This document shows positions 33,391-41,973 of a DNA stretch of 64,000 nt, one piece after another (the first letter of the stretch is position 1; each line of letters begins with the position of its first letter). Source of the stretch: CALVGQ01 sp031551965 (GTDB lineage Bacteria > Bacillota_I > Bacilli_A > Erysipelotrichales > Erysipelotrichaceae); NCBI GenBank assembly GCA_031551965.1, contig JAVBMW010000030.1, forward strand, positions 1 through 64,000. Direction: 5' to 3'. The notes below the pieces were generated by a model. It had not been told where the DNA came from, searched no databases, and was given only the letters and a program-made list of their open reading frames with translations. Made by a program: the position numbers and the translations under genes.

Positions 33391-34125
33391 ATGGATCGTT
33401 TACAAAAAGTAATAGCCGCAAGCGGCATCACAAGCAGAAGAAAAGCAGAAGAATTGATAAAAGAAGGTCGAGTTAGTGTTGATAAAGTAGTCATCACTGA
33501 AATGGGTTATCAACCTCGTAAAGGGGCTTTGATTGAAATCGATGGAAAACCAATCCAAAGAGAAAACAAAGTCTATTTTGTCATGAATAAACCAAAAAAA
33601 GTATTATGTACTCTAAATGATGAACATGATCGAAAAACAGTCGTTGATTTAATGGAATGCAATGAAAGAGTGTTTCCTGTGGGAAGACTAGATTATGATA
33701 CAACAGGTGTTTTAATTATGACTAATGATGGAGAGTTCGCTAATGAAGTAATTCATCCTCGTTACCATATCCCTAAGACATATGAAGTCTTTGTCGATGG
33801 AATCTTAGAAACTGAATCAATCAAAACACTTGAAAGAGGAGTTACTTTAGATGATGGCTCTGTCACTTTGCCTGGTAAAGTGTGGGTCACAAACAAAGAT
33901 TTTGAAAAGAAAACTACGACTTTTGAATTAACGATTCAAGAAGGAAAAAATCATCAAGTCAAAAGAATGTGTGAAGCTGTAGGTCATGAGGTAAAAAGAC
34001 TTCATCGCTCAAAGTTAGGGTTTTTACATGTTAAAGATTTGAAACAAGGTGAATATCGTATTTTAAAACCATTTGAAGTAAAACAACTTCGTTCAATGGC
34101 AAATGATGGTAAGAAACTGGTATGA
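33391..34125 (+). CDS. rluB: Ribosomal large subunit pseudouridine synthase B-like
   Basis: 244 residues: an N-terminal S4 RNA-binding domain (MDRLQKVIAASGITSRRKAEELI) and an RsuA/RluB catalytic domain with the active-site Asp in VGRLDYDTTGVLIMTNDG (about 99-116). KNHQVKRMCEAVGHEVKRLHRSKLG is the C-terminal signature. It probably makes pseudouridine 2605 in 23S rRNA. In Bacillus this gene also follows dacB-spmA-spmB; here DUF3842 and the S component gene are inserted between. It overlaps the HAD gene by 4 bp. Confidence 0.9.
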   Translation: MDRLQKVIAASGITSRRKAEELIKEGRVSVDKVVITEMGYQPRKGALIEIDGKPIQRENKVYFVMNKPKKVLCTLNDEHDRKTVVDLMECNERVFPVGRLDYDTTGVLIMTNDGEFANEVIHPRYHIPKTYEVFVDGILETESIKTLERGVTLDDGSVTLPGKVWVTNKDFEKKTTTFELTIQEGKNHQVKRMCEAVGHEVKRLHRSKLGFLHVKDLKQGEYRILKPFEVKQLRSMANDGKKLV

Positions 34126-34802
34126 GTAAATACACAACTTTATTGTTGGATGTTGATGGAACCCTTTTGGATTTTGATAAATCGGAATTAGTTGCGTTAA
34201 GAAATACATATGAACATTTTAACATTGATACAAGTGATGAAAATCTAAATGTTTATGTTAATATCAATCGTCAACTGTGGATCGATTTTGAAAATAAGAT
34301 TGTTACTAAAACAGAGTTAAAAGAATCAAGATTTGCATTTACTATCGAAAAACTAAACTTGAATCATTTAAATGGTCTTGAAATGAATGATTATTATTCT
34401 GAAGAACTTTCTAAACAGGTACATTTTTTAGAAGACGCATTAGAAACGGTCATTGAACTATCAAAGAGGTTTGATCTTTATATCATAACTAATGGAAATA
34501 AAGATATTCAAACTCGACGAATGAAGGACTCAACTTTAGATCAATACGTAATAAAAAGTTTTATATCAGATGATCTTGGTGTCCAAAAACCTGATATCGC
34601 TTATTTCAATATTGTACTTAAGGAAGTTAAAGAAAAAGATAAATCAAAAATCCTAGTAGTAGGTGATTCATTGTCTTCTGATATACAAGGGGCAAATAAT
34701 GCTGGATTAGATTGTGTTTGGATCAATGATAAAACTTATAGTGGCAATTTAAAGATAGAAGCGACTATATCGATGTTCAAAGAAATATTTATGATTTTAT
34801 AA
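34122..34802 (+). CDS. YjjG-family HAD nucleotidase
   Basis: 226 residues with HAD motifs LLDVDGTLLDFDKSE, YIITNGNKDIQTRR, DDLGVQKPD and VVGDSLSSDIQGANNAGLDC. The motif I pattern and TNG motif II resemble YjjG-type nucleotidases that remove non-canonical pyrimidine nucleotides (house-cleaning). It is coupled to rluB by a 4-bp overlap and ends at a terminator. Confidence 0.82.
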   Translation: MSKYTTLLLDVDGTLLDFDKSELVALRNTYEHFNIDTSDENLNVYVNINRQLWIDFENKIVTKTELKESRFAFTIEKLNLNHLNGLEMNDYYSEELSKQVHFLEDALETVIELSKRFDLYIITNGNKDIQTRRMKDSTLDQYVIKSFISDDLGVQKPDIAYFNIVLKEVKEKDKSKILVVGDSLSSDIQGANNAGLDCVWINDKTYSGNLKIEATISMFKEIFMIL

Positions 34803-34833
34803 AAGAATTGTCATAGTGATGATTCTTTTTCTT
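34801..34833 (+). terminator. Terminator after the YjjG-like gene
   Basis: AAAAGAAT (34801-34808) pairs with ATTCTTTT (34822-34829), followed by further T residues. Confidence 0.65.
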
Positions 34834-34880
34834 ATATGCAAATGTATTGTGTTTGTATTGAATTTGTATCTACAAAGTAG

Positions 34881-34900
34881 TATTATTTAATTAAATAATA
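34881..34900. promoter_or_regulatory. 20-bp perfect palindrome, toxin-antitoxin operator
   Basis: TATTATTTAATTAAATAATA is a perfect palindrome directly upstream of a TATAAT -10 element (34902-34907) and 30 bp before the antitoxin start. It is the expected position for autoregulation by a RelB-type antitoxin or its complex. Confidence 0.65.
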
Positions 34901-34930
34901 TTATAATAGTTAGAAAGGAGATTAATTACG

Positions 34931-35239
34931 ATGGCAATAAAAACCGCAAATTTATACGCAAGAATTGAACCAGAAGTAAAAGAAGAGGCAGAACAAATTT
35001 TATCATCACTTGGAATATCAATATCAGGCGCAATCAACATGTTTTATAAACAGATTATTTTGAATCAAGGAATTCCTTTTGAAGTAAAATTACCAACTGA
35101 ACATCCGCTCAATATTACAAATATGACAAAAGAACAACTTGGACAAGAAATCGAAAAAGGAATACAAGATATGTTGGAGGGGAAAGTTTCTCCAGCAAAT
35201 GAGGTTTTTGAAGAATTTCGTAGTAAATATGAAAAATGA
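34931..35239 (+). CDS. RelB/DinJ-family antitoxin
   Basis: 102 residues. The N-terminal ribbon-helix-helix DNA-binding segment (KTANLYARIEPEVKEEAEQILSSLG, about 4-28) and ISGAINMFYKQIILNQGIPF are those of RelB/DinJ antitoxins. The C-terminal half should wrap the toxin. A strong AAAGGAG site precedes it, and it overlaps the toxin gene by 4 bp, the standard antitoxin-first layout. It should repress its own promoter through the palindrome at 34881-34900. Confidence 0.88.
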   Translation: MAIKTANLYARIEPEVKEEAEQILSSLGISISGAINMFYKQIILNQGIPFEVKLPTEHPLNITNMTKEQLGQEIEKGIQDMLEGKVSPANEVFEEFRSKYEK

Positions 35240-35550
35240 GTTACGAAATTATTTTTTCTAGTCAAGCTAGGCGCGATTTAGAAGAAGTATTCAGTTACAT
35301 TTCAAATGAACTATTATCTTTTGAAAATGCAGTAAAGCAAGTAAGCAAACTTCATAAAGCTATAAGAACTTTAACTGAATTACCAGAAAGATTTAGAAAG
35401 ATTGAGTTTAGTAATTTGACAGATTACGAAATCAGAATTATGAGTGTTGGTCATTATTTGATATTTTATCATGTTGATAAATTTAATCAGATGGTTACAA
35501 TACTTCATGTGGTTTATGAAGCAAAAAATTACGAAAGATTATTCAAGTAA
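35236..35550 (+). CDS. RelE/ParE-family toxin
   Basis: 104 residues: SYEIIFSSQARRDLEEVFSYI at the N-terminus, ELPERFRKIEFSN in the middle and the C-terminal VTILHVVYEAKNYERLF follow the RelE/ParE toxin fold. The basic residues needed for either mRNA cleavage or gyrase inhibition are partly present. The NYERLF ending and the IRIMSVGHYLIFYHV strand are more ParE-like, but the target cannot be decided. It ends at a 10-bp terminator stem. Confidence 0.87.
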   Translation: MSYEIIFSSQARRDLEEVFSYISNELLSFENAVKQVSKLHKAIRTLTELPERFRKIEFSNLTDYEIRIMSVGHYLIFYHVDKFNQMVTILHVVYEAKNYERLFK

Positions 35551-35560
35551 ATAAGAAATA

Positions 35561-35596
35561 CTTAGGAATGATCATCAACATTTCTAAGGATTTTTC
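35561..35596 (+). terminator. Terminator of the toxin-antitoxin operon
   Basis: CTTAGGAATG (35561-35570) pairs with CATTTCTAAG (35579-35588) with one G-T pair, followed by GATTTTTC. Confidence 0.75.
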
Positions 35597-35644
35597 TATA
35601 TATTATATTATGTATTGTAAAACTACTGTTTAAATTTAAGAAAA

Positions 35645-35664
35645 GAAAAAGACCTCAGCGGTCT
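35645..35664 (-). terminator. Terminator overlapping the rqcH stop codon
   Basis: AGACC (35650-35654) and GGTCT (35660-35664) form the stem; on the minus strand it runs into a T-rich tail. The TGA stop (35657-35655) lies in the loop. Confidence 0.6.
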
Positions 35665-37316
35665 AGTTTTCGGGCTTTGATAATATTTAAAATTTCTTCT
35701 TCGTTTGGATCAATGTAGATCGTTTTGTAACTAGAGAGTGATACAAAACCTGGTTTGGCTCCAGGTACTTTTTTCAATTGCTTTACTAGGCAATAATTGA
35801 TGGGTACACTGCTTGAGTATCTCCCTTTAGAATAGTAAGCAGCGATATTGGCCGCAAGTCTTAATGTAGCTTCATCAGGATCATCCGTATCGATCGTTAC
35901 ATGAGAGCCATGATAATCTTTTGCATGAAGCCAGGTATCATTTTTGTTGGCTAACTTAAAGGTCAAAAATTCATTCTGCAGATTGTTTTTACCAAAAGTG
36001 ATCGTACATCCGTTTTCGAGTTGTATTTTTGTACAATGTGGATCATCTTGTTTTTTCTTTTTGCGTATTTTTGAAGTGAGACTCTTACAATAGCCTAGTG
36101 CTGAAAGCTCTGTTCTGATTTCTTTAGCATCTACAAAATTTGCGATTTCGAGTTGTTGCTCAATACCTTCAAAATATTCGATTTCTTTTTCACACAGTTC
36201 GATTTGTTCTAAAAGATGAATTTGTCCTTTTTTTCCTTTATTGTATTTTTGGAAATATTTCTTTGCGTTGCCAAGCCCATCGAGTTTGGGATCTAATTGA
36301 ATCGTAATCGTTCCTTCACCATCATATCTTTCGAAAGTAGCTTCTTTTTGTCCTTTTGTGATCTGATAGCTATAAGGCTGAAGATAATCACCGTATTCTC
36401 GATATATTTCACAGTTAAGGGCCTCATCATAACTTTCTTTTAGTTTAGGTAATTTCTGCCTTTGATGTTTTAATTCTCGACGAACGAGCTTAAATAGGTC
36501 ACCCGTCATTTGTTTGATACGATCTTTTTCTTCCTTGTGGAAATACAAGGCATCGAGTCCTTCCATAATTGAATACTCATGGATTGGATAATTTAAATGA
36601 GTAAGTGGAATCATATGAAAAATCGGTTCATCTTGATTTTGAGAAATATAAATTGTATTACTATTTTTAATTTGATCCATGATCTCTTCAAAATGTTCTC
36701 CATTTTGAATACGAACCATAACTTCTGCAGTTAATAATGGTGAAAATCCTTGAAGCTGACTCGTTAAATTCATACTGAAATCAATGATTGGATGTGAATA
36801 AGGATCAAGTTTATTTTCTTGAACTTCAGGTGTTTTGAATTGAGCACCTGGAAAAAGTGTCCGCTTGTTGTTTTCAAAGGGAGGTATTCTTTTTAATACA
36901 TCCATGATTTTATTGTCTTCATTAATGAGGACAACATTTGCGTACTTGCCCATGAGTTCAACACTCATTGTTAAGATGATTTTATCACCGATTTCGTTTC
37001 TTGAAGCAATCTTAAATAAAAGATATCGGTCATAACGCTCTTGTATCACATCAAAAATTACAGAACCATCTAAATGTTTTCTAAGAAACATGACAAAGTT
37101 GCTAGGTTCTTCAGGAGTTGGATAATCTTGATTAGTAATGTTGATACGATTATATAATGAGTGACAAGAAATCAATAAATTTCTTTTTTCACCGTTACTT
37201 CTTAATTGAAAGAAGAGTTCTGTATTGCTGATTTGATATATTTTATTGATTTTACAAGGAAGGATGGGTTTTATCTCTTCAACAATTTTATTTAAAATTA
37301 GTCCATCTAAGGCCAT
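35655..37316 (-). CDS. rqcH: Rqc2 homologue RqcH (NFACT/FbpA family)
   Basis: 553 residues. RqcH binds stalled 50S-peptidyl-tRNA complexes and recruits tRNA-Ala to add C-terminal alanine tails that mark nascent chains for degradation. The NFACT-N domain starts MALDGLILNKIVEEIKP, a coiled-coil middle region lies at about 255-400, and the NFACT-R domain carries LQNEFLTFKLANKNDTWLHAKDYHGSHV. Older annotations call it fibronectin-binding protein A. It is transcribed alone, leftward. Confidence 0.92.
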   Translation of the reverse strand: MALDGLILNKIVEEIKPILPCKINKIYQISNTELFFQLRSNGEKRNLLISCHSLYNRINITNQDYPTPEEPSNFVMFLRKHLDGSVIFDVIQERYDRYLLFKIASRNEIGDKIILTMSVELMGKYANVVLINEDNKIMDVLKRIPPFENNKRTLFPGAQFKTPEVQENKLDPYSHPIIDFSMNLTSQLQGFSPLLTAEVMVRIQNGEHFEEIMDQIKNSNTIYISQNQDEPIFHMIPLTHLNYPIHEYSIMEGLDALYFHKEEKDRIKQMTGDLFKLVRRELKHQRQKLPKLKESYDEALNCEIYREYGDYLQPYSYQITKGQKEATFERYDGEGTITIQLDPKLDGLGNAKKYFQKYNKGKKGQIHLLEQIELCEKEIEYFEGIEQQLEIANFVDAKEIRTELSALGYCKSLTSKIRKKKKQDDPHCTKIQLENGCTITFGKNNLQNEFLTFKLANKNDTWLHAKDYHGSHVTIDTDDPDEATLRLAANIAAYYSKGRYSSSVPINYCLVKQLKKVPGAKPGFVSLSSYKTIYIDPNEEEILNIIKARKLDR

Positions 37317-37394
37317 AAATGCACTTCCTTTCTCTTAAACTTCGTTCTAATTATATCGAATTGTAACAAAAATACAAGTTTTCATGAAAATACT

Positions 37395-37423
37395 TTTCAA
37401 AGTAGTGAATTATGCGCTATAAT
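37395..37423 (+). promoter_or_regulatory. Promoter of the aromatic operon
   Basis: TATAAT at 37418-37423 with a weak -35 (TTTCAA, 37395-37400) at 17-bp spacing. It lies 25 bp before the leader peptide start and is the only good candidate upstream of the operon. Confidence 0.55.
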
Positions 37424-37447
37424 AGTATCAACTAAAGAGGAGTTCTT

Positions 37448-37486
37448 ATGAAACATACTATACGATTTAGCTATTATTTTAAATAA
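37448..37486 (+). CDS. Aromatic-amino-acid leader peptide of the aro operon
   Basis: A 12-residue ORF, MKHTIRFSYYFK, with a good ribosome site (AGAGGAG, 37437-37443). Four of its twelve codons are Phe or Tyr, clustered at positions 7 and 9-11 (F, Y, Y, F). It is placed between the promoter and a terminator upstream of aroB. This is the classic architecture of ribosome-mediated attenuation, in which lack of charged Phe or Tyr tRNA stalls the ribosome and prevents the terminator from forming. It is too short for ordinary gene finding. I infer function from position, composition and the flanking hairpins. Confidence 0.68.
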   Translation: MKHTIRFSYYFK

Positions 37487-37489
37487 ACA

Positions 37490-37573
37490 GGGCAAAACAT
37501 ACAGTGTTGCCCATTTGATATTGGACAATGCTCATGTTTATTAGATAACCATGCGCAGGCGTGGTTTTATTTT
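37490..37573 (+). terminator. Attenuator region of the aro operon (pause hairpin and terminator)
   Basis: GGGCAA (37490-37495) pairs with TTGCCC (37507-37512) just after the leader stop. The terminator is AACCATGC (37547-37554) with GCGTGGTT (37559-37566) and a T-run to 37573. A competing pairing of CATGTT (37533-37538) with AAC-CATG (37547-37553) is a possible but weak antiterminator. The terminator ends 17 bp before aroB. Confidence 0.65.
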
Positions 37574-37590
37574 TTTATAAGGAGAAGCAT

Positions 37591-38607
37591 ATGAAAGTGA
37601 TTGAAGTACATTGTACACAAAAAAGTTATCCCATTTATTTAGGCAAAGGGATTTTAGAGAAGTGCCATGAATTAGTTAATTTAGATCGTCATGTTTTTTT
37701 GATCACTGATGATGGAGTTCCAAGTGAATATCTTGAAGTCATTAAAAAACAATGTAAAGGAGTGACAGTTCAAATTTTAAAACAGGGTGAAGAATCAAAA
37801 GGTTTTGCAACTTATCAATCCTGCTTAGAAAAAATGGTTGAAAATAATTTTACGCGAAAAGACTGTGTTGTTGCCTTAGGCGGAGGTGTAGTTGGAGATC
37901 TTGCGGGGTTTGTCGCTTCTACTTATATGCGAGGAATTGATTTTATTCAAATTCCGACAACGACTTTATCTCAAATAGATAGTAGTATTGGTGGTAAAGT
38001 GGCGATCAATGTAAATGGATATAAAAACTGTGTGGGTGCTTTCTGGCAACCTACGGCTGTCATTGTTGATTATCTTGTATTAAATACATTGTCTAAACGT
38101 CACTATTACAATGGATTGGTTGAAGCATTAAAAGCTGGTTGTTTGGATGATCCTAAAATAGTTGCGCTATTTGAAGAAGAACAAATCGAAGATCATGTAG
38201 AAGAGATCATTGAGCGATCAATCCTATTTAAGAAAAGAATTGTTGAAGAAGATGAAACTGAACAAGGAATCAGAAAAATTTTAAACTTTGGACATACCTT
38301 CGGCCATGCAATCGAATCGATTTTTGAACTCAAAGGATTTTATCATGGTGAAGCAGTTGCCTTGGGGATGCTTTGGGTAATTGATAATGAAGAAATTGTG
38401 GAAAGATTGAAAAGAATATATGAGAAGATGAACTTGAAAACTGATGTAAAGGTAGATCCAGAACTTGTGATGAGTTATCTGTTGAAAGATAAAAAGAAAA
38501 ATCAAAAGGGAATCAGTTTAATTAGAATCAGTAAAATAGGGGAAGCAAAGATAGTGGAAACATCAATGGAAGAATGTATTGAAATCGCAAGGAGGATGTC
38601 ATCATGA
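37591..38607 (+). CDS. aroB: 3-dehydroquinate synthase
   Basis: 338 residues from the ATG at 37591, preceded by AAGGAGAAG; the in-frame extension to 37561 lies inside the terminator T-run. AroB converts DAHP to 3-dehydroquinate using NAD+ and a divalent metal. Landmarks are LGGGVVGDLAGFVASTYMRG (about 94-113), PTTTLSQIDSSIGGKVAIN, LVEALKAG and the metal-site His segment NFGHTFGHAIE (about 229-239). It is the first gene of the seven-gene operon and overlaps aroC by 4 bp. Confidence 0.95.
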   Translation: MKVIEVHCTQKSYPIYLGKGILEKCHELVNLDRHVFLITDDGVPSEYLEVIKKQCKGVTVQILKQGEESKGFATYQSCLEKMVENNFTRKDCVVALGGGVVGDLAGFVASTYMRGIDFIQIPTTTLSQIDSSIGGKVAINVNGYKNCVGAFWQPTAVIVDYLVLNTLSKRHYYNGLVEALKAGCLDDPKIVALFEEEQIEDHVEEIIERSILFKKRIVEEDETEQGIRKILNFGHTFGHAIESIFELKGFYHGEAVALGMLWVIDNEEIVERLKRIYEKMNLKTDVKVDPELVMSYLLKDKKKNQKGISLIRISKIGEAKIVETSMEECIEIARRMSS

Positions 38608-39710
38608 AAAGTATGATCGGTAAAAATTTGACATTAAGTTTATTTGGTGAGAGTCACGGACCAGCGATCGGTGTTGTGATTGATGGATTTGCACCAGGAA
38701 TCAAAATCGATCAGAGTTTCATCGATGCTCAAATGGAACTAAGAAAACCGAAAGGTACTATATCTACAGCACGTCAGGAAAAAGATGAAATAAAAATCAT
38801 AAGTGGTGTTTTTAATGGTTTTACATGCGGTACGCCACTTTGTATCTTGATTGAAAATAATTCGCAACATTCTTCAGATTACGAAGCGACGAAGCATTTG
38901 GCTCGTCCTTCGCACGCTGATTTTGTGGCTCATGAAAAATATTTGGGTTATCAGGATTATCGTGGTGGTGGTCATTTCTCGGGTAGGCTTACTGCACCTC
39001 TAGTCGCAGCTGGTGCGATCTGTATTCAAATGTTGAAAGACAAGGGTATAGAGCTTGGAAGCCATATTGCGGAAATCCACGGAGTAAAAGATCGAAGCTT
39101 TGATCAGACAAATCTTATCGATGAAATACATAAATTAAATGAATTATACTTTGCCTGTCTTGATAAAACACAAGGTCAAAAAATGATGGATGAAATCGAA
39201 AAGGCAAGATTTATGCAGGATTCAGTAGGTGGAATCATTGAAACAGTTGTGGTAGGATGTCCGATCGGATTAGGTGATCCTTTCTTCCACAGTGTTGAAA
39301 GTCAATTGTCTAGTTATCTATTCAGTGTAGGTGGAGTTAAAGGAATCGAATTTGGAATGGGTTTTGATTTTGTAAATCATTTTGGTAGTCATGTCAATGA
39401 TCCACTGCGATATGTTGAAGATAAAATGGTCACAAGTTCCAACTACGCTGGTGGCATCAATGGTGGAATAACCAATGGGATGCCGATCGTGATTCGTTCT
39501 GCGATCAAACCAACTTCCAGTTTGCTTAGAACACAAAATACAGTAGATATGATCAAAAAAGAAAATGCTGAAATTACATTGAATGGCAGACATGATCCTT
39601 GTATTGTCCATCGTGCACGCATTGTGATCGATAGTTTAGTTGCAGTTTGCTTAGTTGACTTGTTGATTGGTCGTTATGGTGAATACTACTTTGGTGGTGA
39701 TCCAAAATGA
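38604..39710 (+). CDS. aroC: Chorismate synthase
   Basis: 368 residues. The FMN-dependent enzyme makes chorismate from EPSP. GESHGPAIGVVIDGFAPG at the N-terminus, YRGGGHFSGRLTAP (about 118-131), YAGGINGGITNGMPI and GRHDPCIVHRA are the family signatures. It overlaps aroB and the aroEK gene by 4 bp each, so translation is coupled along the operon. Confidence 0.95.
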   Translation: MKSMIGKNLTLSLFGESHGPAIGVVIDGFAPGIKIDQSFIDAQMELRKPKGTISTARQEKDEIKIISGVFNGFTCGTPLCILIENNSQHSSDYEATKHLARPSHADFVAHEKYLGYQDYRGGGHFSGRLTAPLVAAGAICIQMLKDKGIELGSHIAEIHGVKDRSFDQTNLIDEIHKLNELYFACLDKTQGQKMMDEIEKARFMQDSVGGIIETVVVGCPIGLGDPFFHSVESQLSSYLFSVGGVKGIEFGMGFDFVNHFGSHVNDPLRYVEDKMVTSSNYAGGINGGITNGMPIVIRSAIKPTSSLLRTQNTVDMIKKENAEITLNGRHDPCIVHRARIVIDSLVAVCLVDLLIGRYGEYYFGGDPK

Positions 39711-40957
39711 AAACAGGTTTGTTAGGTAGACACCTTAGTCATAGTTATTCTAAAATCATTCATGAGAGTTTAATGGATTATAAGTATGATTTAATTGAAA
39801 AAGAACCCGAGGAAATCGATCAGTTTTTTAAGGGATGTGATTTTGATGCGATCAATGTAACGATTCCTTATAAACAAACAGTAATTCCCTATTTACATCA
39901 GCTTGATGAAAGTGCAGAAGCCGTTGGAGCGGTCAATACGATCGTCAATCGAAAAGGGACACTAATTGGCTATAATACGGATGTAGTCGGATTTAAAGCT
40001 ATCCTTGAATACAATCAAATTGAAATAACAGATAAAAAAGTGATTGTTTTGGGCAATGGTGGGGCTGCCAAAGCAGTTCTAGCGGTTCTTCATTCATTAA
40101 AACCCAGACAAATCGTGATCGTGAAAAAAAATGCTTCTGCTGAAACAATTCAGTATGAAGAATGTTATGAAAAACACTTAGATGCCGAAGTAATTATCAA
40201 TACTTCTTATGTTGGAATGTTTCCAAATGATAGTGAATCTCCAATTGAACTTGATTATTTTGATCAGTTAGAAAGTGTTGTGGACATTATCTACAATCCC
40301 TTAAAGACAAAACTAATAGTCGATGCGATCGAGAAGGGATGTAAAGTAGGGTCAGGATTGATCATGCTGGTGGCACAGGCAGTTGCCGCAATTGAGATAT
40401 TTAAAGATATAAAATTAGATGATAGTATCATGATCAACAAATACAAAGAAATCGAGTTTCAAAAGACAAACTTTGTGTTCATCGGAATGCCAGGTTGTGG
40501 GAAAACGACGATCGCTAATTTATATGCGAAACAAACAGGTAGAACGTGGATCGATATGGATCATACGATATTAGAAAAAATTGAAATGCCGATCGCTGAT
40601 TTCTTTTCTGCTCATGGTGAAAAAGAGTTTCGTGACATTGAACATCAAGTGTGTATTGAATGTTCAAGCCAAACAGGACTTGTGATCAGCACAGGTGGAG
40701 GCGTTGTGAAAAGAAATGATAATATGCAGGCACTTAAACGAAACGGTTGTTGCATGTTCATAGATCGCGAAGTTGATAAACTGGCCTTACAGGATGGCAG
40801 ACCTCTAAGTAAAAGCCTTGACGATGTAAAGAAAATATATGAAGATCGAATTGGACTTTACCAAAAATATGCCGATATTACGATCCATAACAATTCAACA
40901 CTGGATGATGTACTGAAAGAGTTAAATGAAAAAATAGAACGGTGGAATAAAAAATGA
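39707..40957 (+). CDS. aroE: Shikimate dehydrogenase-shikimate kinase fusion (AroE-AroK)
   Basis: 416 residues in two complete domains. Residues about 1-255 are shikimate dehydrogenase, with LSHSYSKIIHESL, NVTIPYKQTVIPYL (catalytic Lys), NTDVVGF and GNGGAAKAVLA (NADP site). Residues about 258-416 are shikimate kinase, with FIGMPGCGKTTIANLY (Walker A), the shikimate-site Asp in WIDMDHTI, EKEFRDIE and STGGGVV. The fusion would channel dehydroshikimate to shikimate-3-phosphate in one polypeptide. It has 4-bp overlaps on both sides. Confidence 0.95.
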   Translation: MKTGLLGRHLSHSYSKIIHESLMDYKYDLIEKEPEEIDQFFKGCDFDAINVTIPYKQTVIPYLHQLDESAEAVGAVNTIVNRKGTLIGYNTDVVGFKAILEYNQIEITDKKVIVLGNGGAAKAVLAVLHSLKPRQIVIVKKNASAETIQYEECYEKHLDAEVIINTSYVGMFPNDSESPIELDYFDQLESVVDIIYNPLKTKLIVDAIEKGCKVGSGLIMLVAQAVAAIEIFKDIKLDDSIMINKYKEIEFQKTNFVFIGMPGCGKTTIANLYAKQTGRTWIDMDHTILEKIEMPIADFFSAHGEKEFRDIEHQVCIECSSQTGLVISTGGGVVKRNDNMQALKRNGCCMFIDREVDKLALQDGRPLSKSLDDVKKIYEDRIGLYQKYADITIHNNSTLDDVLKELNEKIERWNKK

Positions 40958-41973
40958 TTATTACTCTAAAAAAAGAAACTCCTCAAATAGAAAAACAAAT
41001 GCTTATCAATCAACTAGAAGCTCTTGATGTTCAAGTAAATTTGATCACTGGGCAAAACCATGATGTATTGGGTCTAGTTGGTGATACCGCAAGCCTTGAT
41101 GAACGCAAATTTAAAGCGAATCCATGGGTAGAAGATGTAACTCGTATCGCAGCTCCATACAAACTTGTGAGCCGGATGTTTCATCCAACTGATACGATAG
41201 TTGATGTTGCAGGAATTAAAATCGGGGCGACTGAACCTGTGGTAATCATTGGTGGTCCATGCTCAGTAGAAAATTGTGATCAGATCGATTTTTTAGCTGG
41301 TAAAGTTCAAGAAGCAGGAGGCGTGATGCTTCGTGGTGGAGCTTATAAGCCAAGATCAAGTCCTTATGCTTTCCAAGGAATGCAGACTGAGGGAATCTTA
41401 GCGATGGAAAAAGCAGGTAAAAACCATGGTTTACCTATCGTTTCAGAATTAATGAGTACCGATAAACTAGAAGAATTTGATGAACATGTTGACTTGATTC
41501 AAATTGGTGCCCGAAATATGCAAAACTTTGAACTGTTAAAGAAATTAGGTCAAACTAAAAAACCAATTCTTTTAAAACGAGGTATGGCAAATACAATTGA
41601 AGAATGGTTAATGGCAGCAGAATACATCGTTGCAGCCGGAAATCCAAATGTTATTTTATGTGAACGCGGAATTCGTACTTTTGAAAAATATACGCGAAAC
41701 ACACTTGATTTAAGTGCAGTTCCTGTAATCAAAGAAAGATCGCATTTACCGATCGTTGTTGACCCAAGTCATGGAACTGGGGATTGGAAACTTGTAGAAT
41801 CCATGAGTTTAGCTGCGATTGCAGCAGGTGCAGATGGGCTGATCATTGAAGTGCATCACACACCAGAAAGCGCAATGTCCGATGGTGCCCAATCATTAAA
41901 GCCAGAGAAATTCGCTAGGCTTGTCGAAAAAGGAAGGGCAATTGCCAAAGTGATTGGACGCGATGTTCGATGA
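40954..41973 (+). CDS. aroF: 3-deoxy-7-phosphoheptulonate synthase (AroF, type I beta with regulatory domain)
   Basis: 339 residues. The N-terminal 70 residues form a ferredoxin-like regulatory domain, as in feedback-inhibited Thermotoga-type DAHP synthases. The catalytic barrel has GGPCSVE (about 103-109), GAYKPRSSPYAFQG, LLKRGMANTIEEW and PIVVDPSHGTGDW. It condenses PEP and erythrose-4-phosphate, the committed step. The regulatory domain suggests enzyme-level inhibition by Tyr or Phe in addition to the attenuator. It overlaps its neighbours by 4 bp. Confidence 0.94.
   Translation: MIITLKKETPQIEKQMLINQLEALDVQVNLITGQNHDVLGLVGDTASLDERKFKANPWVEDVTRIAAPYKLVSRMFHPTDTIVDVAGIKIGATEPVVIIGGPCSVENCDQIDFLAGKVQEAGGVMLRGGAYKPRSSPYAFQGMQTEGILAMEKAGKNHGLPIVSELMSTDKLEEFDEHVDLIQIGARNMQNFELLKKLGQTKKPILLKRGMANTIEEWLMAAEYIVAAGNPNVILCERGIRTFEKYTRNTLDLSAVPVIKERSHLPIVVDPSHGTGDWKLVESMSLAAIAAGADGLIIEVHHTPESAMSDGAQSLKPEKFARLVEKGRAIAKVIGRDVR

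Noticed and set aside
37561..37590. aroB extension MVLFFYKEKH
   Set aside because: It is translated from the terminator T-run; the ribosome site AAGGAG lies inside it and favours ATG 37591.
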